Shown here one piece after another: positions 1 through 9,067 of a DNA stretch of 64,000 nt. A program made the position numbers and the translations under genes. The DNA is taken from NCBI RefSeq assembly GCF_900177325.1, contig NZ_FXBL01000004.1, positions 1,240,001-1,304,000 on the forward strand, written 5' to 3'. The notes under the pieces were generated by a model. It ran no database searches and had not been told where the DNA came from. It saw nothing but the letters and a program-made list of their open reading frames with translations. The stretch's first letter is position 1; the number at the start of each line of letters is the position of its first letter. The DNA comes from Mesorhizobium australicum. Lineage in GTDB: Bacteria > Pseudomonadota > Alphaproteobacteria > Rhizobiales > Rhizobiaceae.

Positions 1-1503
1 CATGCGTTCGGCGAGATAGCGGGCGCGCAGTTCGGGCATGTGATCGTCGTAGACCAGCGCCCTGCATTCGTCGATCGTCGCATCGAGCCGGGCATCCTGT
101 CCGCGAACGAGCTCCAACTCCTCAAAGAAGACTTCGCCCGACAGAGGCTCCTTGCGGAAGGCACGCAGGATGTCGAGGCTGATCACGTTGCCCGGGCCCT
201 CCCAGATGCCGTGGATAGGCGATTCACGGTAGACGCGGGGCATCACGGATTCCTCGATGTAACCCGGCCCTCCATGGGTCTCGAGACATTCGTGGACGAA
301 CGGCACAATGCGCTTGTTGACCCAATATTTTGCGACGGCGACAGAGATGCGCCCGAACGCGCGTTCGCGTTCGTCAGACACCGAGGCGTCGAAGGCGCGT
401 GCGATGCGCATCATCATCGTGGTCGCAGCCTCGGACTCGATCGCGAGATCCGCAAGCACGTTGCGCATCAGCGGCTGGTCGACGAGGCGACGCTGGAAGG
501 CCGTGCGGTTGCGCGTGTGATGGATCGCCTGCGTCAGCGACAACCGCATCATGCCGGTCGGGATGAGGGCGCAGCCGAACCGGGTGTGGAGCATGAATTC
601 CATGACCGTTGGAATGCCGCGGCCCTCCTCGCCGATCAGCCAGCCATGGGTGCCCTCGAACTCCAGTTCCGTAGATGCGTTCGACTTGTTGCCGAGCTTG
701 TCCTTGAGGCGCTCCAGAGAGATCGGATTGCGTGTTCCGTCCGGAAGCCAGCGCGGAACGAGGAAGCAGCCCGGACCTTTCTCGGTCTGCGCCACCACGA
801 AGATAATGTCCGCGCCGGCTGCCGAGCAGAACCATTTGTGGCCGGTGAGGAGATATTCGTTGCCCGGTCCCGGCTGACCCGTCGGCGTCGCGAAGGTCGA
901 ATTGCGGCGGATGTCGGAGCCGCCCTGCTTTTCCGTCGAGGTGAAGGCCATACTGATGCCCTTCTTCTCCCAATGCGGGATCTGACGGGAGTCGTATTCC
1001 TTCGAGATCATCAAGGGTTCCCAGACCTTGGCCAGTTCGGGCTGCTTGCGGATCATCGGAACGATGCCGTAGGTGATGTCCACCGGGCACAGAACCCCAC
1101 ATTCGAGCTGCGAGAACAGGATTTCGGCCGCGCCGCGCGCAACATGCGATCCGCTTCGGTTGGCGCGCCACGGCAGCGCATGCACCTCGTGCTCGAACGC
1201 CAGGCCCATGATGTCATGCCATGACGGATGGAATTCCACCGTATCGACACGCTGGCCGAAACGGTTGAAGCGGCGTAGCTCGGGCACGATCCGGTTCGCA
1301 AGGTTTGCCTTCTCGATCCACTCGGGATCGAAAACCTTGCCGCCAAGCGCCATGAGATTGTCGTTCGCCCAGGCACCTCCTTCCCGCTCGACCGCCTCTC
1401 TAAGCACCGTGTCCTGCTCATAGGCGTTCACGAACTCGAGTGGCGGCGGCTGGTTTTCGACGACGTGGGTACGAAGCTGGGTCCTGGGCTGGGGATAGGA
1501 CAT
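1..1503 (-). CDS. aidB: AidB-like acyl-CoA dehydrogenase (3' end cut by window edge)
   Basis: Reading the minus strand from the ATG at 1503 gives 501 open codons that run off the left edge, so the C-terminus and stop are missing. The protein has the AidB/isovaleryl-CoA-dehydrogenase-like layout: an N-terminal helical extension, then the FAD-binding acyl-CoA dehydrogenase core with 'MAFTSTEKQGGSD' and 'GHKWFCSAAGAD', and a C-terminal helical domain with 'ETHGGPGYIEESVMPRVYRE' and 'GIWEGPGNV', which are hallmarks of AidB. AidB proteins are flavoproteins linked to the adaptive response to DNA alkylation; isovaleryl-CoA oxidation is weak at best in the known member. The start is supported by a GGAG motif 8 bases upstream. 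It stands alone and is transcribed away from the TRAP genes. An ordinary acyl-CoA dehydrogenase is the alternative. Confidence 0.85.
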   Translation of the reverse strand, partial: MSYPQPRTQLRTHVVENQPPPLEFVNAYEQDTVLREAVEREGGAWANDNLMALGGKVFDPEWIEKANLANRIVPELRRFNRFGQRVDTVEFHPSWHDIMGLAFEHEVHALPWRANRSGSHVARGAAEILFSQLECGVLCPVDITYGIVPMIRKQPELAKVWEPLMISKEYDSRQIPHWEKKGISMAFTSTEKQGGSDIRRNSTFATPTGQPGPGNEYLLTGHKWFCSAAGADIIFVVAQTEKGPGCFLVPRWLPDGTRNPISLERLKDKLGNKSNASTELEFEGTHGWLIGEEGRGIPTVMEFMLHTRFGCALIPTGMMRLSLTQAIHHTRNRTAFQRRLVDQPLMRNVLADLAIESEAATTMMMRIARAFDASVSDERERAFGRISVAVAKYWVNKRIVPFVHECLETHGGPGYIEESVMPRVYRESPIHGIWEGPGNVISLDILRAFRKEPLSGEVFFEELELVRGQDARLDATIDECRALVYDDHMPELRARYLAERM

Positions 1504-1736
1504 AGACAATCTCCGATTCGGCCAGCGCGGGAATGCACGCACATGCCCGACGCACTAAATGGTATGGTGACTTACGATACACTTCATGCTGAAGACGTCC
1601 AGAGTTTATGGCTCCCCAAAATTGTATTCCAGCATAAAGTTAGCTTGCTTACGTTATCGGCTCGGTGCTACAGCTTGGATGGTTACGACCTCAGCGTCGC
1701 GATCGGCTGGGTCCTCACGGGGGAGCGAGAAACCCA

Positions 1737-2231
1737 ATGCGCAAACTCGGAAATCTGATTTCCTACGCGGCGTCCGCCCTGATGCTCAGCCTCATGGTGC
1801 TGACCGTCTTGGACGTCATCGGGCGGAACGTCTTCGGCCATCCGCTCCGCGGGGCGACGGAATTGACCGAGATCGCACTTGTCGTCCTGACGTTCTTGCT
1901 GTTTCCATTTCTCGCTTTGAGATCCCAGCACATCGTCGCCGATGTCGCCGATTCGTTCGGTAGCCGTATTCTCGACGTTCTGCAGATCCTCCTGACGGCG
2001 GTGCTTGGCGCGCTGCTCTTCGCCCTGATCACCTGGCGCCTGTGGATCCTTGCCGGGCGCTCCACGGCTTACGGAGACGTGACCAGCAGCTTCGGGTTCC
2101 AGATCGGGCCGATCCTTTATTTCACGGCGGTCTTGGCAGCGCTTTCCGCTCTCGCCTTCCTGCCACCGCTTCTGAAGTTCATCCGGCGTCCCGCGGAGGC
2201 CGAGCCCACGCATCAGCAGAGCATTCTCTGA
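1737..2231 (+). CDS. dctQ: TRAP transporter small membrane subunit (DctQ family)
   Basis: The product is 164 residues with four hydrophobic segments (about residues 10-30, 45-65, 85-110 and 125-150), the size and topology of DctQ/TRAP small permease subunits. The motif 'DVIGRNVFGHPLRGATELTE' after the first segment is typical of the family. With DctM and a periplasmic receptor it drives sodium-coupled uptake of an organic acid or similar solute across the inner membrane. The reading frame stays open to 1665, but the ATG at 1737 has a good GGGAG ribosome site about 10 bases upstream and gives the normal family length. The DctM gene follows 22 bases later. No receptor gene is visible next to it, so the substrate cannot be guessed. 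Confidence 0.88.
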   Translation: MRKLGNLISYAASALMLSLMVLTVLDVIGRNVFGHPLRGATELTEIALVVLTFLLFPFLALRSQHIVADVADSFGSRILDVLQILLTAVLGALLFALITWRLWILAGRSTAYGDVTSSFGFQIGPILYFTAVLAALSALAFLPPLLKFIRRPAEAEPTHQQSIL

Positions 2232-2253
2232 CAGCCATTTGGGAGCCGCGTCC

Positions 2254-3546
2254 ATGCTCGTCGCCAGCGTCGGATTTCTTGCGTCCTTCGTCCTGATCTT
2301 TCTGCGCGTGCCGATCGCCATATCCCTGGCGCTCGTGGGTTTCGCGGGCTTCGGCTACATCATCGGCTGGAATCAGGCCGGCGTGATGCTTGCGCTGGTG
2401 ACCAAGGAGAGCACGATGAGCTATGGCCTCGTCGTCATCCCGCTGTTCATCCTCATGGGCAATCTTGTTGCCGGTGCCGGCATATCGGGCGACCTCTACA
2501 AGGCCGCGCAAGCTTGGCTGGGACATCGGCGCGGCGGCCTGGCTTCTGCCACTGTCGTCTCTTGCGGTGGATTCGCGGCCGTTTGCGGATCAAGCGTCGC
2601 GACGGTCGTCACCATCGGCAAGGTCGCGCTTCCGTCGATGAAGCACTACAACTATTCCGACCGCCTCTCGACGGCGTCCGTCGCCGCTGGTGCGACGCTA
2701 GGGATTATCATTCCGCCATCGATCATGCTGGTCATGTACGGGATCATCACCGAGACGCATATCGGCAAGCTCTACGCCGCTGGCCTTGTACCCGGCATCC
2801 TAGGAATGATCTTCTACGTGCTGGCGGTGAAATGGACCGTCTGGAGGAACCCCGACAGCGCGCCTAAAGCCGAGCGCGCGAGCCGCGAGGAGAAGTGGAA
2901 GTCGCTGCTCGGCGTCTGGCAGATCTGTGTTCTCTTCGTCTTCGTCGTCGGCGGCATCTACAGCGGAATGTTCACCGCCGCGGAAGCATCCGGTATAGGG
3001 GCGGCCGGCGCGTTGGCGCTGGCACTGGCCCAGCGCCGCCTGACATGGGCTCGACTGCACGAGATCCTAATCGATTCCGCGAGCACGTCGGCGATGCTGT
3101 TCGCCATGCTCATCGGAGCCTCGGTCTTCACCGAATTCCTGAACTACACGGGCGCTCACGAGGGGTTGCTCGCATTGCTGAACGATGCCGGACTTCCGCC
3201 GCTCGGCGTTATCCTGATGATATGCATGATCTATATCATTCTGGGCGCCCTTATGGAGGAGCTGTCCATGCTGCTTCTCACCGTGCCATTGTTTTTTCCG
3301 GTCGTAATCGGTCTGGGATACGATCCGGTTTGGTTCGGCGCCCTTGTGGTCGTCCTGTGCGAGCTTGGAATGATCGCGCCGCCCATCGGCGTAAACCTCT
3401 TCGTCGTCCGTTCAATCGCGCCCACCGTCCCCTTGATGGAAATCGTCCGTGGTATCGGGCCATTCGTGGTTGCGAACGTAATTCGCATCCTCTTGATCGC
3501 GGTCTTTCCGATAATCGCGCTGTTAGTGCCTAACCTACTTTTTTGA
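2254..3546 (+). CDS. dctM: TRAP transporter large membrane subunit (DctM family)
   Basis: The 430-residue protein is hydrophobic throughout, with about a dozen membrane segments, matching the usual 425-435 residue DctM subunit. Family features include 'LFILMGNLVAGAGISGDLYK' near residue 65, the conserved 'GFAAVCGSSVATVVTIGKVA' stretch near residue 110, and a C-terminal half ending in a 'GMIAPPIGVNLFVV' motif. It forms the translocation channel with DctQ. The ATG at 2254 was preferred to the in-frame TTG at 2239 because a GGGAG motif sits 8 bases before it. The TRAP periplasmic receptor (DctP) is absent between this gene and the next regulator. Confidence 0.92.
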   Translation: MLVASVGFLASFVLIFLRVPIAISLALVGFAGFGYIIGWNQAGVMLALVTKESTMSYGLVVIPLFILMGNLVAGAGISGDLYKAAQAWLGHRRGGLASATVVSCGGFAAVCGSSVATVVTIGKVALPSMKHYNYSDRLSTASVAAGATLGIIIPPSIMLVMYGIITETHIGKLYAAGLVPGILGMIFYVLAVKWTVWRNPDSAPKAERASREEKWKSLLGVWQICVLFVFVVGGIYSGMFTAAEASGIGAAGALALALAQRRLTWARLHEILIDSASTSAMLFAMLIGASVFTEFLNYTGAHEGLLALLNDAGLPPLGVILMICMIYIILGALMEELSMLLLTVPLFFPVVIGLGYDPVWFGALVVVLCELGMIAPPIGVNLFVVRSIAPTVPLMEIVRGIGPFVVANVIRILLIAVFPIIALLVPNLLF

Positions 3547-3716
3547 GCGCGGTCGGCCTGTTTGGCGGCAGGGTTATTCGGACTAATAAAGGGCATACGC
3601 TCTCCCGCTATCGTCTACATACGGCACGCATCGATCATCGATGCTATGCTGGAAGGGGCGCACGCGCGGGAATACGCAAAGGATGACGCTGCGGCTGGGT
3701 GGGTTACGTCAGAGCT

Positions 3717-3821
3717 CACTTGTTCGACTACATCGAGCGCCTTTACGATCGCCTGCGGAGACACTTGACGTTAGCCTATCTCAGCTCCGTCGAGCTCGAA
3801 GAGAAAGCTATGCTAGCTTAG
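3717..3821 (+). pseudogene. IS3-family transposase C-terminal remnant
   Basis: Thirty-four codons read 'HLFDYIERLYDRLRRH' followed by 'LAYLSSVELEEKAMLA' and a stop. This is the end of IS3-family OrfB transposases (usual form FDYIERFYNRRRRHS..YLSPVEFE). Upstream the frame is broken: a TGA lies 33 bases before, and a stretch resembling the preceding transposase residues ('AREYAKDDA', near 3660-3690) lies in another frame. Only the tail of the element is left, about 100 bases before the MocR gene. It is a decayed insertion, not an active element. Confidence 0.75.
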
Positions 3822-3826
3822 CTGCG

Positions 3827-3851
3827 TGTCCACGAAACCGGCAGCAGGCCA
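3827..3851 (+). repeat. Right terminal inverted repeat of the IS3-family remnant (probable)
   Basis: Immediately after the transposase remnant stop lies TGTCCACGAAACCGGCAG, continuing CAGGCCA. Its complement has the CCGGTTTCGTGGACA core seen at IS3-family ends. The matching left end is not present in the window, so the assignment rests on its position and core sequence only. The remaining bases of 3547-3950 hold no other gene I can recognise. Confidence 0.5.
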
Positions 3852-3950
3852 GAGCCGTGTCGCCATCCGAAGGCAGACGCTAGAGGTCGCCACCTTTGTA
3901 TTGCCGCACGATGCCCTTGACGGCGGTGCCCGGACGTAGACGGTGGCACT

Positions 3951-5492
3951 ATGGTAGAGACCCGCAAATTCGATCGTTCGTGGGGAGGTGGCAAGTGGCT
4001 GTTCGATGCTGGCGCTGTCGACCGCGCGCTGGGACAGCTGCACGTCCAGACCATGCACATCCTGCTCGACGGCATGCGTCGCAGCCAAGTCCCTGAAGGC
4101 GCGCGTATGCCGTCGAGCCGGGTGATCGCCGAGGTTCTGGGCATCAGTCGCAACACCGCCAAGCTGGCGATCGAAGGGCTGGTCGAACAGGGCGTGCTCC
4201 GGGTGCGCGACCGCTCGGGAACCTATGTCGCCGCCGCCTCTCCCGCCTGTGACATTCCGGACAAGGAGGTCCGGGCGGCGGGCACCGTTGACTGGGAAGG
4301 ACGCTTCACCCTGGCGCTCAATCCGGCGATCGAAGTACCAGCCGCACGCGCAGCCACGGTGAGCTTTCTCTACGGGCAATTCGACGCATCGGTGTTTCCG
4401 GCTGGACGCTGGAGGGAATGCGAACGGGCGGCGCTCAGCGTGGCGGAAATCCAGAGCTGGGGAAAGGACGTGGTTGATGAGGACGACCCACTGCTCGTCG
4501 AGCAGTTGCGCGAGCAGGTGCTGCCGCGGCACGGCATCCTCGCGCGTGCTGAGAACATCCTGATTACGCTCGGCGGTCAGCAGGGGCGTTATCTCGTCAG
4601 CCAACTGTTCGGCGTCGCCGGCACCATAACCGGCATCGAACATCCTGGCATGCCGGACATCGCCAAGATACTTGCCTTGTCGCCCACTCGACGCCGGCCG
4701 CTGCGGCTGGATCGCGACGGCGTCATCCTCGGCGACCAGCTACGCGGTTGTGACACTGTCTTCGTCACCTGTGGCCACCAGTGCCCGACGACTGCGGTGA
4801 TGCCGCTCGAGCGCCGCCGCGGGCTGCTCGAACAGGCCGGTCAGGACGATTTCATCATCGTGGAGGACACGTTCGAGACGGAACTCTTCATCGCACCAGA
4901 AAACTTGCCTGCCCTCAAGGCGATGCCTGAGTCCGAGCGTGTGATCCATGTCGGTAGCCTGTCAAAGTTGATCGCGCCGGGGCTGCGGCTCGGTTATGTC
5001 GTTGCCGAACCGCCGGTCATCGCGCAGATGCGCGCATTGCGGCGGCTGATCCACCGTCATCCGCCGGGCAACAACCAGCGGGCGCTGGCGATCTTCATCG
5101 AGCGCGGGTACTACCGGGCGTTCCTGCGTCGCGCCAAGGCGGTGATGGAGGAACGTGAGCTGGTCATGGAAGAAGCGCTCCACCGACACTTCCCCGGTTC
5201 GCAATGGCGCCACTGTCCCGGCGCGTCGACGTTCTGGATCAGGTTGCCCGAAGGGCTGGGCAGCGAGGATTTCTGCCGCCACGCCGCCGCGTGCGGCATT
5301 CTCGTCGAAACCGGCACGCGGTATTTCTATGCCGGGGCGCCCGACGGCGACTATCTGCGTCTTTCGGTCTCGAGCATCCCCGCCGCCCGCATTCCCGAAG
5401 GCGTGCGGCTGCTCGCCGCCGCTTTCCACGACCACGCGTCGGCGCCCGGCACGACCGCGGCGGAAACCCGCGAAACAAACTGGGACCGTTGA
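3951..5492 (+). CDS. MocR/PdxR-type regulator (GntR HTH + aminotransferase-like domain)
   Basis: This 513-residue protein has an N-terminal GntR winged helix (about residues 20-95, with 'PSSRVIAEVLGISRNTAKLA' as the recognition region) joined to a fold-type-I aminotransferase domain (about 130-500). The PLP lysine lies in 'HVGSLSKLIAPGLRLGYV', and 'YFYAGAPDGDYLRLSVS' is the expected C-terminal segment. MocR regulators bind PLP or an amino compound and control neighbouring catabolic or vitamin genes. It lies upstream of, and in the same direction as, the NMT1-type importer and nucleoside enzymes, which are its likely targets. The length is normal for the family. Confidence 0.92.
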   Translation: MVETRKFDRSWGGGKWLFDAGAVDRALGQLHVQTMHILLDGMRRSQVPEGARMPSSRVIAEVLGISRNTAKLAIEGLVEQGVLRVRDRSGTYVAAASPACDIPDKEVRAAGTVDWEGRFTLALNPAIEVPAARAATVSFLYGQFDASVFPAGRWRECERAALSVAEIQSWGKDVVDEDDPLLVEQLREQVLPRHGILARAENILITLGGQQGRYLVSQLFGVAGTITGIEHPGMPDIAKILALSPTRRRPLRLDRDGVILGDQLRGCDTVFVTCGHQCPTTAVMPLERRRGLLEQAGQDDFIIVEDTFETELFIAPENLPALKAMPESERVIHVGSLSKLIAPGLRLGYVVAEPPVIAQMRALRRLIHRHPPGNNQRALAIFIERGYYRAFLRRAKAVMEERELVMEEALHRHFPGSQWRHCPGASTFWIRLPEGLGSEDFCRHAAACGILVETGTRYFYAGAPDGDYLRLSVSSIPAARIPEGVRLLAAAFHDHASAPGTTAAETRETNWDR

Positions 5493-5587
5493 ATCTCGGA
5501 AACTGGAGCGTTGTCGTTGCTGCACTGCGGTGATGGCATTGCACACATAAGCGCGCATCAGACGCGACCAACATTGGGGAACGACAA

Positions 5588-6649
5588 ATGACCGATACTG
5601 CCAACCAAGCCGGCATTGCCGGCAGGACGAACAGACGTGATTTCCTCCGCCTTTCGACCGGTGCGATCGCTGCGGCATCGCTCGGCACCGGGGCTTTCGT
5701 CACCATCGGGCGCGCCAACGCGGCCGGCGCCACGCCGGTCCAGATCCAGTACGACTGGTTGATCGGAAATGGCCAGATCGGCGACATTGTCGCCCTCAAG
5801 AAAGGCTGGTTCGCCGAGGAGGGCCTCGAAGTGACGCTCGGCGGCGGCGGTCCGAACGCGCAGACGTTGCCGCCGCTTCTCACCGGGCAGGCGCTGATGG
5901 GCCAGATGACGAGCTCGCAGACGCTCGTCGCCCATGGCGCAGGGCGTCCAGTCATGCTCTTTGCCTGCGGCTACCAGTACTCGCCCTATGCCTACGTCTC
6001 GCTGCCGCGCTCGCCGATCCGGACGCCGCAAGACATGGTCGGCAAGACCATCGCGGTCAATCCGAACGGCCGTTTCACCTTGCAGCTTATCCAGAACCTG
6101 CATGGGATCGATCCCGCCAGCATGAAGGTGATCACGCAGGGCGCGGACATGACCGCGCTGCTGGTCGGGCAGGCGGACGCCGTGACCGGGTTCCTCACCA
6201 ACACCTCCGCGCTCGCGGCGCTCGGCCCCGACATCATCACCATGACCTCGGAGGACGCCGGCGTCGTCGGTTACGCCAACGCTTACATCTGCACGCAGGA
6301 CGCCTTTGCGGAGAACCAAGAGATTTACGCCAAGTTCATTCGCGCCTGCGGCAAAGGATGGGGTTGGACCTTCGAGAACCGGAAGGAGGCGGTGGACATC
6401 ATGTGCGACGCCTATCCGAACCTCGATCGGACCGTCGAGCACGCGACCGTCGACACGGTGATGAAGATCGCCTTCGGCCCCGACACCAAGGCCAATGGCT
6501 GGGGCTGGTTCGAGCCGGCGAAGCTGCAGAAGCAGATCGACCTGTTCGCCAGCGGCAAGGCCTTCGAGACGCGGACCCCCTTGCTCGCCGACGTCGCCTC
6601 GCAGGCGATTCTTCAGGCGACGGCGGCCGACCGGCCGAAGCTCGGATGA
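5588..6649 (+). CDS. ABC transporter periplasmic receptor, NMT1/THI5-SsuA type, Tat-exported
   Basis: The 353-residue precursor begins with a twin-arginine signal ('RRDFLRLSTGAIAAAS', residues 18-33) followed by a hydrophobic stretch and an alanine cleavage region near residue 45. The mature part matches NMT1/THI5-like or SsuA receptors: 'VQIQYDWLIGNGQIGDIVALKKG' spans the first strand and helix, then 'FAEEGLEVTLGGGGPNAQTL' and the 'GQADAVTGFLTN' hinge. These bind pyrimidine-type vitamin precursors, sulfonates or related solutes. Its stop overlaps the ATPase start by four bases (ATGA), so the importer is translationally coupled. Enzymes downstream suggest a nucleoside or nucleobase ligand, which is inference. 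Confidence 0.88.
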   Translation: MTDTANQAGIAGRTNRRDFLRLSTGAIAAASLGTGAFVTIGRANAAGATPVQIQYDWLIGNGQIGDIVALKKGWFAEEGLEVTLGGGGPNAQTLPPLLTGQALMGQMTSSQTLVAHGAGRPVMLFACGYQYSPYAYVSLPRSPIRTPQDMVGKTIAVNPNGRFTLQLIQNLHGIDPASMKVITQGADMTALLVGQADAVTGFLTNTSALAALGPDIITMTSEDAGVVGYANAYICTQDAFAENQEIYAKFIRACGKGWGWTFENRKEAVDIMCDAYPNLDRTVEHATVDTVMKIAFGPDTKANGWGWFEPAKLQKQIDLFASGKAFETRTPLLADVASQAILQATAADRPKLG

Positions 6650-7428
6650 TGCCGGCCATCAGCCTCTCCGGTGTGGACGTTTCGTTCGCCACCCCGGCCG
6701 GCCCCTTCCGGGCGCTCGACAAGGTCGCCCTCGAGGTGCCGGATGGCCGGTTCTGCGTGCTGATCGGACCGTCGGGCTGCGGGAAGTCGACGCTCCTGCG
6801 GGTAATGGCGGACCTGCAGCAACCGAGCAACGGCAGCGTCTCGGTGTTCGGCCGCGATCCGGCCGCGGCACGGCGGGAGCGCCGCATCTCCTTCGTCTTC
6901 CAGGATGCGACCTTGCTGCCGTGGCGCAGCGTCCTCGACAACGTGCGGCTGCCGCTGCAGGTCGGCGGCTGGTCGAAGCTCGGACGGGCACATCGCGATC
7001 CGGCCGAGATGATCGCGCTGGTCGGGCTGGCCGGACGCGAATCGGCCTTGCCGCATCAGCTCTCCGGCGGACAGCGCCAGCGCGTGGCGATCGCCCGCGC
7101 GCTGGTGACACGGCCCGACATCCTGCTGATGGACGAGCCTTTCGGAGCCCTCGACGAGATCACCCGCGAGCGGCTGAACGAGGAATTGCTACGCATCTGG
7201 CAGGAAACCCGCACCACCGTAGTCTTCGTGACCCACAGCCTCTCGGAGGCGGCATTCCTGGGGCAGACGATCGTCGTCATGGGCGCGCGGCCCGGCCGGC
7301 TGACCAAGGTCGTCAGCCTCGACAAGGACACCTCCACCCATGACATCGACAGAAGCTCTGCGGAGTTTTTCGAAATCACGTCGGCTCTCCGGACCCACCT
7401 CGAAGAGGCCGAAAGGGCCGCGGCCTGA
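6646..7428 (+). CDS. ABC transporter ATPase, SsuB/TauB/ThiZ type
   Basis: This 260-residue ATP-binding subunit has Walker A 'GPSGCGKST', Q-loop 'FVFQDATLLPWRSV', signature 'LSGGQRQRVAIARAL', Walker B 'ILLMDEPFGALD' and H-loop 'VFVTHSLSEAAFLG'. The 'LLPWRSVLDNV' wording after the Q-loop is typical of nitrate/sulfonate/taurine/NMT1-type importers. It starts at the ATG that overlaps the receptor stop. Its C-terminal 30 codons may overlap an alternative upstream start of the permease. It energises uptake through the next gene's product. Confidence 0.95.
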   Translation: MMPAISLSGVDVSFATPAGPFRALDKVALEVPDGRFCVLIGPSGCGKSTLLRVMADLQQPSNGSVSVFGRDPAAARRERRISFVFQDATLLPWRSVLDNVRLPLQVGGWSKLGRAHRDPAEMIALVGLAGRESALPHQLSGGQRQRVAIARALVTRPDILLMDEPFGALDEITRERLNEELLRIWQETRTTVVFVTHSLSEAAFLGQTIVVMGARPGRLTKVVSLDKDTSTHDIDRSSAEFFEITSALRTHLEEAERAAA

Positions 7429-7435
7429 TCTGGTG

Positions 7436-8173
7436 ATGAAGCTTGCCAGACCGATCCTAGGTTTCGTGTCGCTCATCGCGGCGTGGGCGCTCGTGACGTG
7501 GCTTTTCGCTGTGCCCACCTACATTTCGCCGGGGCCATTCGCTGTTGCGCGCGCCTTCGTCGCCAATCTCGGACTGCTGTTGGCCAATCTGCTGCCAACG
7601 GCGCAGGCAGCGATCGGCGGTTTCGTTATCGGCAACATCGCGGCGGTACTGCTGGCGACCCTGTTCGTGCACGGGCAGCGCGTACGCGAATCCTACATGC
7701 CAGTCGCGATTTTTTTCAACACCATCCCTATCATCGCGCTCGCGCCGGTGGTGATCCTCATCTTTGGCCTGGGCGTCGCCTCGAAGATCGTCGTCGCGGC
7801 CATCGTCTGCTTCTTCCCGACGCTCATCAACATGATCCGCGGCTTCGAATCCGTCTCGCCGTCGGAGCTCGAACTGATGCGGGTGATGTCGGCGTCGCGG
7901 AGCGAGGTGTTCTTCCGGCTGCGATTGCCGCGCTCGGTTCCGTTCCTCTTCGCGGCCTTGCGCATCTCGGCCACCGCGAGCGTCATCGGCGCGATCGTGG
8001 CGGAGTGGATCGGCGCGGAGATGGGCCTCGGCGTGCTGATCATCCAGACCACCTTCGACTACCGCACCGAGCTGCTCTACGCCGCCATCTGCGCCTCGTC
8101 GCTGCTGGCGCTGGCGATGTTCGCGATCGTCGTCATCGCCGAAAGCCTGATCGTGAAGTGGCGCACCAACTGA
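7436..8173 (+). CDS. ABC transporter permease, SsuC/TauC/ThiX type
   Basis: The 245-residue inner-membrane protein has about six hydrophobic segments. The coupling loop 'SPSELELMRVMSASRSEVFFRLRLP' corresponds to the EAA motif, and 'GAIVAEWIGAEMGLG' is characteristic of SsuC-like permeases. I chose the ATG at 7436, just after the ATPase stop; the frame also opens at an ATG at 7340, which would add 32 polar residues and overlap the ATPase by 89 bases. With the two genes before it this completes a one-receptor, one-ATPase, one-permease importer. Confidence 0.92.
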   Translation: MKLARPILGFVSLIAAWALVTWLFAVPTYISPGPFAVARAFVANLGLLLANLLPTAQAAIGGFVIGNIAAVLLATLFVHGQRVRESYMPVAIFFNTIPIIALAPVVILIFGLGVASKIVVAAIVCFFPTLINMIRGFESVSPSELELMRVMSASRSEVFFRLRLPRSVPFLFAALRISATASVIGAIVAEWIGAEMGLGVLIIQTTFDYRTELLYAAICASSLLALAMFAIVVIAESLIVKWRTN

Positions 8174-8213
8174 CCCCGCCTCCCTTTCCCCCAACACCTG
8201 AAAGCGCAGACAG

Positions 8214-9044
8214 ATGACCTCCAGCTCCACCGGCCCGAACGCGACGATCGGCGACCAGCGCCGCCTCAACCTGCTCAGCGAGATCGCGCTTCCCCCCTAT
8301 GTGCTGATGCCGGGCGATCCGGATCGCGTCGACGTGATGGCGTCGCAGTGGGAGGACGCCACCGTCGTCGCGCTGCCGCGCGGTTACAAGGCGGCCTCCG
8401 GCACCTATCGCGGCGTCCGCATCGGCGCCATCTCCACGTCGATCGGCGCCCCGTCGCTGGAGTCCATCTTCACCGATCTCGCGCGCCTCGGCGTCCACAG
8501 TTTCATCCGGGTCGGCACCTGCGGCACGTTGTGGGCCGACATCGAGCCGGGCTCGCTGATCGTCAACGACGCGGCGGTGCGCCTCGACGGCACGACGAAT
8601 TTCTATGCCCGGGCGGAGTTTCCGGCGGTAGCCTCGTTCGAGGCGACGCTCGCCCTTTCGGATGCGGCGAACGCGCTCGGCCACGCCTACCGCGTCGGTA
8701 CCGGCTGCACCGCAGGCTCCTTCCTCACGGGCCAGGGCCGGCCCGGCTACAACGACTTCCTCTCGCCGCACAGCCAGACGATCGTGGAGGAGATGGCCAA
8801 TCTCGGAGTGCTCAACTTCGAGATGGAGACGGCCTCACTGCTCACCTTTGCCCGCATCTTCCGCCTTCGTGCCGGCTCGGTCTGCTCGGTGATCGCCAAC
8901 CGCCGGACCGGCGTGTGGGGCGACAATGGTGGCATCGAGAAGGCCTGCCTCACCGGGGCCGAGGCGCTGTGGCGCCTGGCCACATGGGACGGCGCACGCG
9001 GCGGCGAACGCCCGCTGGTGGCCTCCGACATCACGCCCGCCTGA
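8214..9044 (+). CDS. Nucleoside phosphorylase, uridine phosphorylase-like
   Basis: This 276-residue cytoplasmic enzyme belongs to the PNP/UDP phosphorylase family. It shows 'MPGDPDRVDVMA' (phosphate site), 'RVGTCGTL', 'DAAVRLDGTTNF', 'PAVASFEA' and 'NFEMETASLLT', all parallel to Escherichia coli Udp. The segment 'TGQGRPGYND' keeps the Gln and Arg that contact the uracil ring in Udp ('GQERYD'), which favours a pyrimidine-type or uridine-like substrate over a purine. The reaction is phosphorolysis of a nucleoside to base and (deoxy)ribose 1-phosphate. It lies between the importer and an isomerase that could use the sugar 1-phosphate. Confidence 0.9.
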   Translation: MTSSSTGPNATIGDQRRLNLLSEIALPPYVLMPGDPDRVDVMASQWEDATVVALPRGYKAASGTYRGVRIGAISTSIGAPSLESIFTDLARLGVHSFIRVGTCGTLWADIEPGSLIVNDAAVRLDGTTNFYARAEFPAVASFEATLALSDAANALGHAYRVGTGCTAGSFLTGQGRPGYNDFLSPHSQTIVEEMANLGVLNFEMETASLLTFARIFRLRAGSVCSVIANRRTGVWGDNGGIEKACLTGAEALWRLATWDGARGGERPLVASDITPA

Positions 9045-9067
9045 CGGGCCTCATCGAAAGCATCGGC

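Noticed and set aside
40..1224. A 394-residue plus-strand open frame at the left edge
   Set aside because: It is antisense to the AidB-like gene, whose family motifs are unambiguous on the minus strand.
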